This document shows positions 1 through 10,098 of a stretch of DNA of 64,000 nt, one piece after another. This DNA is from Ryuthela nishihirai. Lineage: Eukaryota; Arthropoda; Arachnida; Araneae; Heptathelidae. A program made the translations under genes and the position numbers. Each line of letters starts with the position of its first letter. Position 1 is the first letter of the stretch. Under the pieces are notes generated by a model, which ran no database searches, was not told the origin of the DNA, and was given only the letters and a program-made list of their open reading frames with translations. The DNA lies in assembly GCA_038380435.1 (NCBI GenBank), contig JAWZYU010000019.1:29227801-29291800 (forward strand), given 5' to 3'.

Positions 1-282
1 CTCCGCAGAACTCCTCGCCTCAGTAGGGAACTCCGATTGGCATAGAAAAGCTGCCGTCCGTCGGATGGACGTTAAACCGTGGTTCTATGTGAACGAGAGC
101 CAAAAACTGCGCACGTTGAAGAACACGCTAGATGGCCTTTATGAAAGTCTACTATCTGACTCCTAACATTTGTCCAGTAGGTCCCTTCTTCCACCCTTCT
201 TTTGACGCCGGGGTCCTTGTGACCTGCCCATTTAGCTCATTGCGTGCAAAAAAGTGACGGTCGGAGGTAAAACAACACAATG
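1..282 (+). repeat. SINE-M copy, cut by window edge
   Basis: The body of the tRNA-Met-derived SINE, without its tRNA-like head, which would lie before base 1. Family landmarks in order: GTCCGTCGGATGG, the GCACGTTGAAGAACACGCT block, the CCTTGTGACCTG block, GTGCAAAAAAGTG, and the terminal GGTAAAACAAC. It is clearly diverged from the best copies in the window (43.3 and 62.0 kb). Confidence 0.85.
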
Positions 283-1608
283 CAGGGACCTTATATCGAG
301 GTAGCTATGCACCGAAGCTTCTTAAATAATAACACATAAATATAGATTAACCTATAAATTTCAGTAATAATTAATTTTTAAACCCAATAATTCACCAAGG
401 CAATAAAATAAAAAAGCGGGGGGGGGGATCTGAAATGTGTGTAACCAGGGGCCGAAACCATACTGGTTACAAAAGGCAAATATTTTCTAAAACAAACATT
501 ATAAGTATAGATAAAAAATATCTCACATTTGCAACAATATCTGCACATAAATTCTGAATGAAATAAGTACTAAGATTCACAATAACAATAAAATTATTTG
601 AAACTTAGAAAAAGGATATTACATTATGTAGTTTAAAATCTTGAAAAATAATTAAATATTTACAGCATATTCTCCCAATTTATTTTTGTATGTAATTTTT
701 TTACATACAAATAATACTTTCATATGGAAACTACAAATTTGTTTTAACAAATAATAAACAACTATATAAAAATAACTTGGACAACGGCAAAATATCCAAT
801 AAGAGTTAAAAATCTCAAATAGAATATATAATGATAATAAAAATAAGAAAAATTGCACAAAACATTCTATTTTGTAATCTTATTAATCTCAGTAAGTTAT
901 TATAATAAATACTACCAGAACCAGATGTGGGGGGGAGCAGTGAGGAAAAAAAAAAGAGAATCCTAGTTAAGATTATGGAGACAAAAAAAAATAATAAAAC
1001 TGTGCGTATTTTTCAGCATTATAAAAAACTTCTAAAACTGAAGGGAATATGCCATACGTCAATGAAAATCTATTGTCTTGCCCTCATCCCTACTTTTTTC
1101 CTGCTCGATTGTGTCACTACCCCTCTTCCCCCCCTAATTTTTTAATTATATTTCTAGATATGGTCCTGTACATAACCAAACATATCAATATACTAAAAGG
1201 TGTCTGTGGGCATGTTGTGTGTGTTTGTTGCAGCCATAACTAATTGGAAAATTAACGTACACGCTTCAAAATTTCTGGGAATTTTTCTGGTTATGCTCCG
1301 GGTTGTAGTGCCAAATTTCAAGTCAAAATTCCAAAAAGGGGGCATGCTAGAAGCAAAAATATTTACCATGGTATACCTAAGGGAAACGATAAGCGATGTC
1401 AAATTCATTGTTGCCATTTACTTTTCCCTAACTGCGAAGGTAAGAGTCAAATAACATTTAAATTATCTGCCGTTGCCAGATTCCCCACATCTCCAAAGGC
1501 ATTATTGTTTTAAGGCGCCACATTGCAGTTAGGGACCTGATTTTTTAACCCAATACGGGGTCAAGCAGGGGAACTCGCCTACGAAATTTGGGACCTTTCG
1601 GTCAGGTA
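283..1608. other. AT-rich stretch without recognisable gene
   Basis: Mostly A/T-rich DNA with a short G homopolymer near 418-428. Short open frames exist on both strands, but none has splice context, domain features or recognisable similarity. Confidence 0.6.
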
Positions 1609-1823
1609 GAGTCGCTCAAAAAGGTATCCGAACACTATGGTTGATTACAAAATTCAGAAAAAATATCTGGCAACGATTTTTTTAGAAATTAGTGATCTGG
1701 AAACCTTCATGTCACGTGACACAAAGGTTGCCAGATCACTAATTTCTAAAAAAAATCGTTGCCAGATATTTTTTCTGAATTCTATAATCAACCATAGACT
1801 TCGGATACTTTTTTGAGCGATTG
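1609..1823. mobile_element. MITE-P: palindromic mariner-like MITE, near complete
   Basis: A 215-bp inverted repeat whose two arms pair over almost their whole length and meet at GTCACGTGAC near 1714. The outer ends read GAGTCGCTCAAAA and, inverted, TTTTTGAGCGATTG. TA dinucleotides sit at 1607-1608 and 1824-1825, as expected for Tc1/mariner target duplication. There is no coding capacity. Related copies: 15220 (half), 33990 (internally deleted) and 49557 (intact). Confidence 0.85.
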
Positions 1824-2085
1824 TACGTCGGGAATTACAGAATGTCAAAATCTATCGAAATTAAAATATCGATAATTTGCGACGAAGCCAAGGGCTATGA
1901 GAGCGTGCGCTGAGTCAACAATGGCCTTTGCAACACAGGGAAATTCTTCCCGTAAAAACTGTGCCCTATAATGTCGGGGGAGGGGTGATAATAAATAAAT
2001 TTCGAAATATTAACCTCTCATTCGGCAAACAGTTGGCATTATTATTAACCAGTAAGCATAATGAACACTTTTAATTTTGATAATT
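1824..2085. other. Spacer, nothing recognised
   Basis: Single-copy-looking sequence between MITE-P and a short candidate coding frame on the minus strand. Confidence 0.4.
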
Positions 2086-2274
2086 TCAATCTTGTTCATA
2101 ATACTGCAGCTGTAGATATTGCAACTGTTTTCGATGTTTGTTCTTCATAATCTTCATAGCTGTGGGAAAAAAATGGATCGAAACGAAAATTATAATTGCA
2201 GAGAATATTATAATCATTCCAACGTTTCCTGATAAAGCATAATCAAGCACTTCAGTTGCAACAACATCTGCCAC
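2086..2274 (-). CDS. Possible exon of a small single-pass membrane protein
   Basis: The open frame lacks an ATG at its left edge: its first codon is GTG and the frame runs open upstream to a TGA, so it would have to be an exon or start at the internal ATG (GMIIIF). The product has a short polar N-terminal part (VATEVLDYALSGNVG), one strong hydrophobic segment (MIIIFSAIIIFVSIHFF), then a basic and Gln/Tyr-rich tail (KNKHRKQLQYLQLQYYEQD) ending at a stop. This order (outside, membrane, basic cytosolic tail) is protein-like and the surrounding DNA is not repetitive. A possible acceptor (GGCAG) lies just inside the frame, but its pyrimidine tract is poor. I do not recognise the family. Chance is a real alternative in AT-rich DNA. 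Confidence 0.25.
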   Translation of the reverse strand: MADVVATEVLDYALSGNVGMIIIFSAIIIFVSIHFFPTAMKIMKNKHRKQLQYLQLQYYEQD

Positions 2275-3455
2275 ATTAATATGTCAGTTTATTGATAGAA
2301 ATTAATTTTTGGATTAGACCCAGCAAATAATAACGTTAATAATAACTTCGACAAGAAAGCGAAACAATATAAATCACAAAGAGAACCAACACACTGTTGT
2401 CCCTCCTATGAACAATACTAACAATGAAATAATCTCTTACAATCATCGCAACAGTGTTTCGTAACAATGACACTAAACATTGTCTCTTAAAAGTGTATTT
2501 AATATTAGCATTCTTGTACTCGATCGTTCCTAAATGGAAGAGAAAGCTTCATCTCCAAAGGTGCTTGGCCATTTTACATGATGATGTATTTTGACAGATA
2601 TAATTAATGAACTTGTAATGTGCTGGCGGCTACTGAGATGTTAACCGCAGCCACGTCATCCTTACTAACGACAAAATGACAGGTTTGCAATACGCGGCTT
2701 ATGGAATCACATAATTTAATAACACGCCTAACACTTTTGAACGGATCAAAGAACAAATATCGCCTTCTGATTTTGATGTATAACCAAATCTTTATTTCTT
2801 AAGCTTTATTTTTTTCGCTTATTTCCTTCAAGGAGCGAAAAATCGACGACAACACATCACATTTCTTTTTATTTCCGTGTTTGATGAATGAAAGTTTAAC
2901 GAGTTTGCAGCTGAACGTTTTCTTGCAAGCTTTATTATCGAAGGTTTAAAACACGTTGCATAAAATCGCGTGCCTGTAAAGCAAGAGAAAGATAATTAAA
3001 GCGAAAATAGTGCAAATACCAAACAACACAGCTAAGGATAATTAGTTTTGCGTGAACTAAATTACATAATGTAGCACTTAATATGGCTCATCTTTAATGC
3101 TTGTAGAAAATAATAAACTGTAATTTTTTTTTCATGGTCTTGTAGTTGTCTGAAGGTTAACTATTTGTCCTTCACCATAGAGTGTTATTTAAAATTTGAT
3201 AAGCACGAATGCTACAGCAACCTCATTTAAATGGTCTACGCGGCGCCATTAAAATTCAAACAAAATTTAAATTATTTTGCGTTTTTTTGCTCAATGAAAA
3301 TGTCGACAAAGAATAAAATTATGTATCCATAGCACGAAGCAAATTATAAAACTATACATCCAGTTATTTCTATACGCTTTATATTTATGAGACTGGCGTT
3401 TACGAATGTCGTCGAATGACAACGTCACTCCCATACTGCCCAATTAACAGGGGAA
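2275..3455. other. Single-copy AT-rich DNA, no gene recognised
   Basis: No repeat family seen elsewhere in the window and no credible coding frame. If the 2086-2274 frame is an exon, this would be its intron or upstream region. Confidence 0.5.
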
Positions 3456-3815
3456 GGGGGGGGCAGGAGTTGGCTCAGTCACTAGCATACTAAGCTCCTA
3501 ATCTGCAGTTCTCAGGTGCGAGTCCGAACATTGCGAGCATTGAGATTTATTCCAGTTAAACCTTCATTTTGCCCTAGATCAGAAAGGGGACGTCGATAAG
3601 CTTGGAAAGGTTGCTGTCCGTCGGATGGAATGTTAAAAAATTTGAAAAATATGCTGGGTGGTTCTGACGGGATGCTTCGATCTATCTCCTAACAGTTGCC
3701 CAGTGGGATTTCTTCCCCAACCTTCTCTGAGCCTTTGGGGTCCTTGTACCCTGGCCATTTAGCCCATTACACTAAAAAAAATCGCCTCTCAGAAGTAACA
3801 GAACAAACAACAATA
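3456..3815 (+). repeat. SINE-M copy
   Basis: A nearly full-length but strongly diverged copy. The A box region (TTGGCTCAGTCACTAGC), anticodon-arm region (CTCCTAATCTGCAG) and B box (GGTGCGAGTCC) are all visible. The body follows through GTCCGTCGGATGG to the AGTAACAGAACAA end. Confidence 0.85.
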
Positions 3816-4317
3816 GCAACAGGTTTGAAACGGTAAAGCTGGTAGTGCCTGGAACAGACTCCCTACAAACCTGATCTTTCTGTATGTGATTGCCACATTT
3901 GAGGCCTTTTGAAAAAAGTCATCGAATGAAGAAAGGTCAAGTCGAAAAAAGCTGTGCAGCGCATGGTTATAGAATTCCTCAAAAAACAGCCGAAGTCGTT
4001 CTACAAATAGTGTCTCATGCTACTAACTTCACGTTGGGTCAACGTTTCAAAGGCATAGAGAACATCAATAGATAAGTCTCTATGAATTTACCCTTATAAA
4101 TGCTTTAAAACATTCAAGGTGGAGAGTTGGAGTTTTATAATCCTTCCGATCTTAGATGGTAACTGCATCAGTCAATAAAAAAGAACGACTAAGAATTGAA
4201 AGTCGTCGAGGTATTAAATACTCTCTCCCCTACACACTAACTTGGATATGTACCTGCATCAATTCAATAAAAAAACTAACAATTAATAGTCTTCGTGCTT
4301 TTAAAATCGCCTCGAGA
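3816..4317. other. Spacer, nothing recognised
   Basis: Two short open frames (3890-4075, 4156-4353) have no recognisable features. The second runs into the AT-rich palindrome and is not protein-like. Confidence 0.5.
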
Positions 4318-4478
4318 TCGAAGATAATCGAGAATAATATAAATAATATATAATCTCGATTACATAATATATAATCTCGATTATATATTATATGATTACA
4401 TAATATATAATCTCGATTATATATTATATAATCTCGATAAATCTCTTATAATAATATAATGAGATAAATCGAGATAGA
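4318..4478. repeat. AT-rich palindromic repeat (ATAATCTCGATTAT unit)
   Basis: The motif ATAATCTCGATTAT and its inverse recur several times, alternating with TATATTATAT. Two almost identical units of about 32 bp lie side by side at about 4365-4428. The block is self-complementary and could extrude as a cruciform. Confidence 0.8.
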
Positions 4479-4479
4479 T

Positions 4480-4642
4480 AGAAGCATCCCGTCAAAACCA
4501 CCCCTATTTTTCAAAATGCACAGGGCATGGCTCTCCTGCACGCTGAACCACAGCTTTACGTTCCATCTGACGGACAACAGCCTTTCCAAACCCATCGACG
4601 TCCCCTTTCTGATGTAGGGCAACAAGAAGGTTTAACCGGAAA
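4480..4642 (-). repeat. SINE-M fragment
   Basis: An internal part of SINE-M in reverse: GCATGGCTCTCCTGCA, CCATCTGACGGAC and CCTTTCCAAACCCATCG. It abuts the SINE-T copy that follows. Confidence 0.75.
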
Positions 4643-4830
4643 CACCCCTCAAGCAGCTTCTTGCCACAGAGTTCTGACAGGAGCCTGTCAGTTTAATACG
4701 CCATAGAACAGATCTGTTAAGAAGGCTAGACCTCAGAAGAAAGATAACACAAACAGCCATGTCTTTACAGTGCTGGAACTCAAGTCTCTTGGATCAGTAG
4801 CCAAGAGCGCTAACCACTCGGTCCCTCTTT
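4643..4830 (-). repeat. SINE-T copy
   Basis: The reverse complement of the second tRNA-derived SINE: CCCTCAAGCAGCTTCTTGCC, then CTGACAGGAGCCTGTCAG, then the tRNA-like head ending GATCAGTAGCCAAGAGCGC and CTAACCACTCGG (inverted A box). Confidence 0.85.
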
Positions 4831-5339
4831 TTATTTCTTCCTTGGATAAAATTCAGTTTCTTTATAATGCTTTCACCCCCTCCCCCTTCACACACCCAAT
4901 AAAATACTTTTATATTAAACTCCACCGTAGACAGTAGCTATTATTTTCTTTCGAAATGAAAATCGCTATGTCATTGAAATTCTGCAGTCACTGAAGATGG
5001 TTATGAGTAGGGTTACCATCTCGCTGGGAATCTCCAGAAATTTAGATTTTAATCCACGCCTTGTAGAGGATAAGGACTTTCATTTTTTCCTAGAATCAAT
5101 AATATGTTATACAGAGAAAGAATATTCACTTATATTGAATTGTTCAGGAACCTGACAAATATCTTCACCAAATTTGATAAAACTTTCGAATCTGTCTACT
5201 TATTTTAGAATTTTCATGAAAATTTAGCTTAATATATGTTTCCAACTGGATATTTAATTTATTATGCAGAAGTGTAAAATGTCAAATTTGAAAACATCGT
5301 GTTGAAAACATCGTTATTGGAAAACGAAATTTAAAGCTG
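4831..5339. other. Spacer, nothing recognised
   Basis: AT-rich sequence with no repeat family or coding frame that I can support. Confidence 0.5.
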
Positions 5340-5685
5340 TTACTTTTTTGCGGCACTTTTTTTGCACACCATAGACTAAATGGCCAGGTCACAAGAACCC
5401 TGAGGGCTCAGAGAAGGTTGGGGAGGGGACCCACTGGATAGCTGTTAGGAAACAGATGGTAGCCTTCGTCAAGGCCATCCAGCTTGTCCTTTAATGCGCA
5501 TAGGGATGGCTCCCATCGGACGGACGGCGGTCTTTCCAAGCCCATTGATGTCTCCTACTGCTCGAGGGAGGGTAAGGAGTTTTGCGGATATAAATCTCAA
5601 CGCTGTTCGAGCTGGAACTCAAACCTGAGAACTACAGATTACGATCTTGGCGCACAATAAATTGAACCACCCCTGTCTCCATTTT
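5340..5685 (-). repeat. SINE-M copy
   Basis: Near full length in reverse: GCGGCACTTTTTTTGCAC, GGCCAGGTCACAAG, GACCCACTGG, and the inverted head ending at the GAACCACCCCTG side. It faces the plus-strand SINE-M just to its right, so the pair is arranged head to head. Confidence 0.9.
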
Positions 5686-5697
5686 TCCGGGAGAAAT

Positions 5698-6055
5698 TTG
5701 CCTAAGTCGGAAGCGTGCCAGGTTTCTAATCTTAAGTTCCCAGGCTCGAGTCCAAACTGCGCCTACGTTGGCATTTATCATCGATATGCCCCTTTCTTCT
5801 TTTAGCGAGAAAGATAATTGCTCAGCTTAGAAAAACTGCCTTCCGCGATTGGGACGTTAAGATGTGAGCCCGTGTGCGTGAGAGCCATACTCCGTGCACG
5901 TTAAAGAACATTGTCTTTGACAGGAGGTAAGTCAAATAAGCAATTGTCCAGCGGATTACCATCCCTTAAACCCTTTTAGCCTTTGGTGTCCTTGTGACCT
6001 GGCCATTTAGCCCATTGTGTGCATACAAAGTGCCGATCAGACGCAAAACAATCAA
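5698..6055 (+). repeat. SINE-M copy
   Basis: Head with CCTAAGTCGGAAGCGTGCCAG and B box GGCTCGAGTCC, then the normal body to GCAAAACAATC. The TCCCAACTGC part of the head is altered. Together with 5340-5685 it forms an inverted pair separated by about 12 bp. Confidence 0.9.
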
Positions 6056-6269
6056 ACATTTTTCTTTTAATATTTAAAGAGTTATCAAAGTTTAAATATT
6101 TAATAACAATATATCCGTTATAAGATTTACCTCATCTGTTAAATTTAAATATTAAGTATCCTTTCACCGTTGAATGAAATAAATATATTTTAGAAATTTA
6201 TTTAAATAATTCTTCCAATATTGAGCGATTTTGCTTTTCTTACGGCTGATATTGTTATAAAAATAAAAA

Positions 6270-6440
6270 AAATAAATACCCCCTCAAGCAGCTGCTTGCC
6301 ACAGAGGTCTGACAGGAGCCTGTCAGTTTATATGCTACAGTAGAAGGTCTGAGAGGATGGCAGGACCTCAGCAGAAAAACGTCACACACATCCATGCCTA
6401 AACTCCGGGGCTCGAACCCAGGTCCCTTAGATCAGTAGCT
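6270..6440 (-). repeat. SINE-T copy, head truncated
   Basis: A/T-rich tail (AAATAAATACC), CTCAAGCAGCTGCTTGCC, CTGACAGGAGCCTGTCAG, then the B box in reverse (GCTCGAACCCAGG). It stops after GATCAGTAGCTG, before the inverted A box. Confidence 0.9.
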
Positions 6441-7147
6441 GTTAAATAAATACTCAACCTTCCGTAACACTTTCAATATCAAACGAATAACGTGGAAAAT
6501 TGAGATTTAGATCAGTGTGATTCGGACGTTTATTTTGTGATCAGTCACATTTTTTCACAAAACTTTCTTTTTCAGATGTTTAGAGAACTTCTAAGTTAGC
6601 TTTTCATGATAGAACATGGAGTCGTACCTTAATGTTCGAGCACCAATGCAACATTTCTGGTTGTTGTCTTCTGAAATCAATCTGCCAGTTGCAGCATTCG
6701 TCCCGAGTAATTAATCCGCTAGGAGTTATTAACTCGCGTTATGAGTCTGACAAGAATATTACTAGTCTCATTTTCAACAACACGAATAACACTCACTGTG
6801 AGAAGACAAATGAAGAGTACTATTTATAATTCAGTTATTGATAGTTCCTGTTCACTTGCGAGCTTTAGGATTTGCTGACGTTTGCTCTTTCACTTGTAGC
6901 TCTAAAGCAGTCATTTTTGCTTTAGTCTGGCTTTTTATTTTTTACTTTTTTTTTAAGTCCAGTTGGAGAGAAATCGGGTTATTGCCACTATGCTTGCGTG
7001 GTCGAAAACTATTAACCTCGTTAATTTCTTGCTTAGTCAGCCAAGAATCTTACGTGGTTGATTGATTTCAATGTCTGTTTCGTTCAGTAACTTTTCATTA
7101 CGATTTTATTATCGCTTCGTGAAAACGTTCTCTTTCCTTCGGCGCTG
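6441..7147. other. Single-copy sequence, no gene supported
   Basis: Contains a pyrimidine tract ending in CAG near 6575 followed by an ATG, but the frame closes after seven codons. The frames at 6632-6829 and 6838-7065 lack recognisable features. Confidence 0.5.
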
Positions 7148-7375
7148 GGTTGTTTTACCTCTGAGTGGCACTTTTGTGCACAAAATGGACTAAACAGCCA
7201 GGTCAAAAGGACTCCAAGGACTCAGAGAAAATTGAGGGAAGACGATCCTCAGGACAGCTTAGGAGATGGATGAAAGCCTCCAAAGACCAGGTGGCTTATT
7301 CTTTAACATGCGTAGGGTATGTCGAGGCCCTCACTGAGGGCATGGTGAGGATTAGAAGAGATAAATTTCAAATTT
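7148..7375 (-). repeat. SINE-M fragment, strongly diverged
   Basis: Starts with GTTGTTTTACCTCTGAGTGGCAC, then a decayed body (AACAGCCAGGTC, GACTCAGAGAAAATTG, TTCTTTAACATGCGTAGGG). Confidence 0.7.
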
Positions 7376-7452
7376 CGCACAATTTGGATTCGAGTTTTAT
7401 AGGCCTCCTCGGTGGCGCAGTGCCACTCTAATTGTTGGGGTCCAGGTTCGTG

Positions 7453-7823
7453 GGGGCGGGGGTGGCTCAGTTGGTAGCGTGCCAGGCTCGTAATCTGTAG
7501 TTCCCAGGTTCGAGTCCCAGCTGGGTCAGCGTTGAGATTTATCTCCGCAAAATTCCCCACCTTGCCCACGGTCAGTAGGGGACACCGATGGGCGGACGTG
7601 GCCCCGTGTACGTGGCCCCGTGTACGGGAGAGACATACCCTGTGCACGTTAAAGAACACGCTGGATGGCCTTGACGGGAAGCTACCATCTGTTCCCCAAC
7701 AGCTGTTCCAGTGGGTCCCCTCCCCCAACCTTCTCTGAGCCTTCGGGGTCCATGTGACCTGGCCATTTAGCCCATGGTGTGCAAAAAAGTGCCGCTCAGA
7801 GGTAAAACAACCCAACCCAACAA
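7453..7823 (+). repeat. SINE-M copy, young, with target-site duplication
   Basis: Full length: GGGGCGGGGGTGGCTCAG, GGCTCGTAATCTG, GGTTCGAGTCCCAGCTGGG, body, and a tail of AACCCAACCCAACAA type. An 11-bp direct repeat CCAGGTTCGTG lies at 7442-7452 and 7824-7834. It carries one small internal duplication (GTGTACGTGGCCCC region, about 7603-7625). Confidence 0.95.
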
Positions 7824-7871
7824 CCAGGTTCGTGTCCCGAGATGGCATGACCACTAAGACAGTATACGTTA

Positions 7872-7920
7872 CAACATCTCCCACTAAGACCAGTGACTTC
7901 GGTCTTAGTGGGAGATGTTG
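7872..7920. repeat. Perfect 20-bp hairpin
   Basis: The arm at 7872-7891 (CAACATCTCCCACTAAGACC) is exactly complementary to 7901-7920, with the 9-base loop AGTGACTTC. It lies at the 3' side of the third tRNA-like repeat. Confidence 0.9.
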
Positions 7921-8394
7921 CTTTATGAGAAGAACTGCTCAAACTAGCAACAGTTTCTAGTATCCTTCAAGCGTCCTATTGTTTAAAAAAACAGCAACTG
8001 AGATCTGCATATTACGAGCCTGACGTGTTACTAATGAAACACCCCCTGCCCCCTTTTCATAAGGGATGGCATCATATAATTCATATTTATAAACACTCTC
8101 CACTTTTTTTTTATCATGGGTAGATTAATGTCAGGAAATTTTGTTTATTAAAAATTTCAAACTGTGTCTGCAGATTTGCAGCTTTCATTTCCAAACCTGT
8201 CTCGTACCCAAGTCATGTCTCGAGGAAGAAGATGCGAGATCGGGAAACATTTCATTAATCACCCCCTTCTTTCTCCTCCCCCCCTAGGCTACATGATAAT
8301 ATCTTTTAATTAGGTTTACTCTAAGACCAGCAATAGTGACAGATAGAAAACTATTACACAAATACTGTAAGTTGGATTTGTTGATTTACTTCTG
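7921..8394. other. Spacer, nothing recognised
   Basis: No repeat family member or credible coding frame seen. Confidence 0.5.
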
Positions 8395-8748
8395 AACGTC
8401 ACTTTTTTTCCCACAATGGTCTCAATGGCTAGATCATAAGGACCCCGAAAGCTCAAAGAAGGTTTGGGGGAGGGGACCCACTGGACAGTTGTTGGGAGAC
8501 ATGTGGTAGCCTCCCATCAAGGCCATCCAGTGTGTTCTTTAATGTGCACAGAGTTATGGCTCTCCCGGGCCAAGTCTTAACGTCTCATCCGACAGACGAT
8601 GGCCTTTCCAAGCCCATTAGTGTCCCTTACTGACCGTGGGTAGGGTGGGAAGTTTAGCTGAGAAAATCACTACACCTGCCCAGCTGAGACCCGAAACTGA
8701 GAATTGCAGATTACGAGCCTGGCGCGCTACCGACTGAGTCTTCCCGGG
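8395..8748 (-). repeat. SINE-M copy
   Basis: Nearly full length in reverse, from CGTCACTTTTTTTCCCAC through GGGGACCCACTGGACAG to the inverted head CTGGCGCGCTACCGACTGAG. Confidence 0.9.
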
Positions 8749-8804
8749 GAAGGCAAGGTGGCGCATAACCCTTCCCCTCCCCTTGAGAATTCTGGTAAGG
8801 CTAA

Positions 8805-9012
8805 AAAAAATAAATAAGTAAATACCTTCTCAAGCAGCTGCTTGCCACAGAGGTCTGACAGGAGTCTGTCAGTTTATACACCATATTAGGTCTGTGAGGA
8901 TGGTGGGACCTCGGCATTAAGATAACCCTAACATCCATGTCTTACCTTGGACTCGAACTCAGGTCCCTTTGATCAGTAGCCAAGGACGCTAACCACTGGC
9001 TACGTGATGGCT
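8805..9012 (-). repeat. SINE-T copy
   Basis: Tail AATAAGTAAATACC, CTCAAGCAGCTGCTTGCC, CTGACAGGAGTCTGTCAG, and the inverted head GATCAGTAGCCAAGGACGC then CTAACCACTGG. Confidence 0.9.
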
Positions 9013-9800
9013 AATAGGGAGAAAAATTATTTTTCTCCTCCGTTTCAGAGGTCTTTAAAAATTCTCCTGTAAAATGAATGAAAATTTAAAATACTGAAAT
9101 AGAAATCCAGTCTCTTGTCCACCCACTCATTTTTTTTTTTAGATCCGGGCCTGCTCCAGTTATTCCTAAGTGGATTATTTGGTGTTACTGATTATCCGTG
9201 CCCTTTTGGCAGAATTCTGGGTTGAATGATTACCAAACATAAAACATCAATAAACATTTTAAATATACAAAAAAGGAAAGTTGGTGGTCAGTCTGGAAAA
9301 TTTCAATTTCTGAATGCATGTATACATAATATGTGTAGTGCGCACTGGCAATTTTTTTTCGCTAATCTTTTGTATCTTATTCACTCTAACTATCTAAAAT
9401 TACCTTCTGATTAACTATAACAGATATAAAATTTCCTAGAATAGAGTCTACATTACACTATCATGTCTTGCTTATGGCAATGGAAGTCGATTAATTACAA
9501 CTACCGATATTTAAGAAAATAATTTTTACAGAAAATTTAAAACTGCTTTGAAATGGAGCTAAGAGTAAAATTTATCCAAAGACACTGGCACCCTTTGGAT
9601 GCAGATGTTTTAACTGTTTTTGGTTGCATCATATTTTGCGATACCGCTGACCAAATGAAGTGTAACATAGTCTGATCCAATACCTCGAAAGAATTAGGAT
9701 GGAGGTAATGAAGTAAATGATTGAAATACCCCAAATATAAGTATTTTTCTTTTCATGCTGACGCATAAATATGTAACGTATACTGTATTTGTGTGCACTA
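9013..9800. other. Spacer, nothing recognised
   Basis: AT-rich. The short frames at 9226-9414 (+) and 9537-9734 (-) have no features that would support a gene. Confidence 0.5.
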
Positions 9801-9802
9801 TA

Positions 9803-9881
9803 CACAGTCGTATCAGAATAATATTACCACCTATCATACATATACTATGGTAGGTGGTCATATTATTCTGATACGACTGTG
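9803..9881. mobile_element. Tiny palindromic MITE (79 bp)
   Basis: The left arm starts CACAGTCGTATCAGAATA and the right arm ends with its inverse (TATTCTGATACGACTGTG). The arms continue through ACCACCTA/TAGGTGGT to a short centre. TA flanks both ends (9801-9802 and 9882-9883). The sequence and TA target fit a Tc1/mariner derivative unrelated to MITE-P. Confidence 0.85.
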
Positions 9882-9885
9882 TATA

Positions 9886-10098
9886 TGGCCGAGTGGTTAG
9901 CGTTCTTGGCTACTGATCTAAGGAACCTGGGTTCGCGCCCCTAGTTAAGACTTGGATGTTTGTGTTGCCTTTCTATTAAGGTCCCGCCATCCCCACAGAC
10001 CTATTATGGCGTATTAACTGATAGGTTCCTGTTAGACCACCGTGGCCAGCAGTTGCTTCAAGGGGGTATATATCTGTTGCTTTTTTTATTCCTATTTT
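9886..10098 (+). repeat. SINE-T copy
   Basis: A near-complete forward copy. A box TGGCCGAGTGGTTAGCG, then CTACTGATCTAAGG, B box GGGTTCGCGCCCC, body with GTCCCGCCATCC, and GCTTCAAGGGGGTAT. It begins 2 bp after the TA flank of the tiny MITE. Confidence 0.9.

Larger units (their letters stand above)
7403..7920 (+). repeat. Third tRNA-like repeat, split by a SINE-M
   Basis: The left part (7403-7452, CCTCGGTGGCGCAGTG to CCAGGTTCGTG) and right part (7835 onward, TCCCGAGATGGCATGACC) rejoin into one tRNA-like head once the SINE-M and one copy of its duplication are taken out. A GGTGGCGCAGTG A-box-like motif and a GGTTCGTGTCCC B-box-like motif are visible. A related tail (CAGTGACTTCGGTCTTAG) recurs at 20216-20236. 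Confidence 0.55.

Noticed and set aside
7303..7884. 193-codon open frame on the minus strand
   Set aside because: It lies almost entirely over SINE-M and tRNA-like repeats and translates the antisense of the SINE body. Similar frames occur at 61.97, 43.5 and 32.1 kb.
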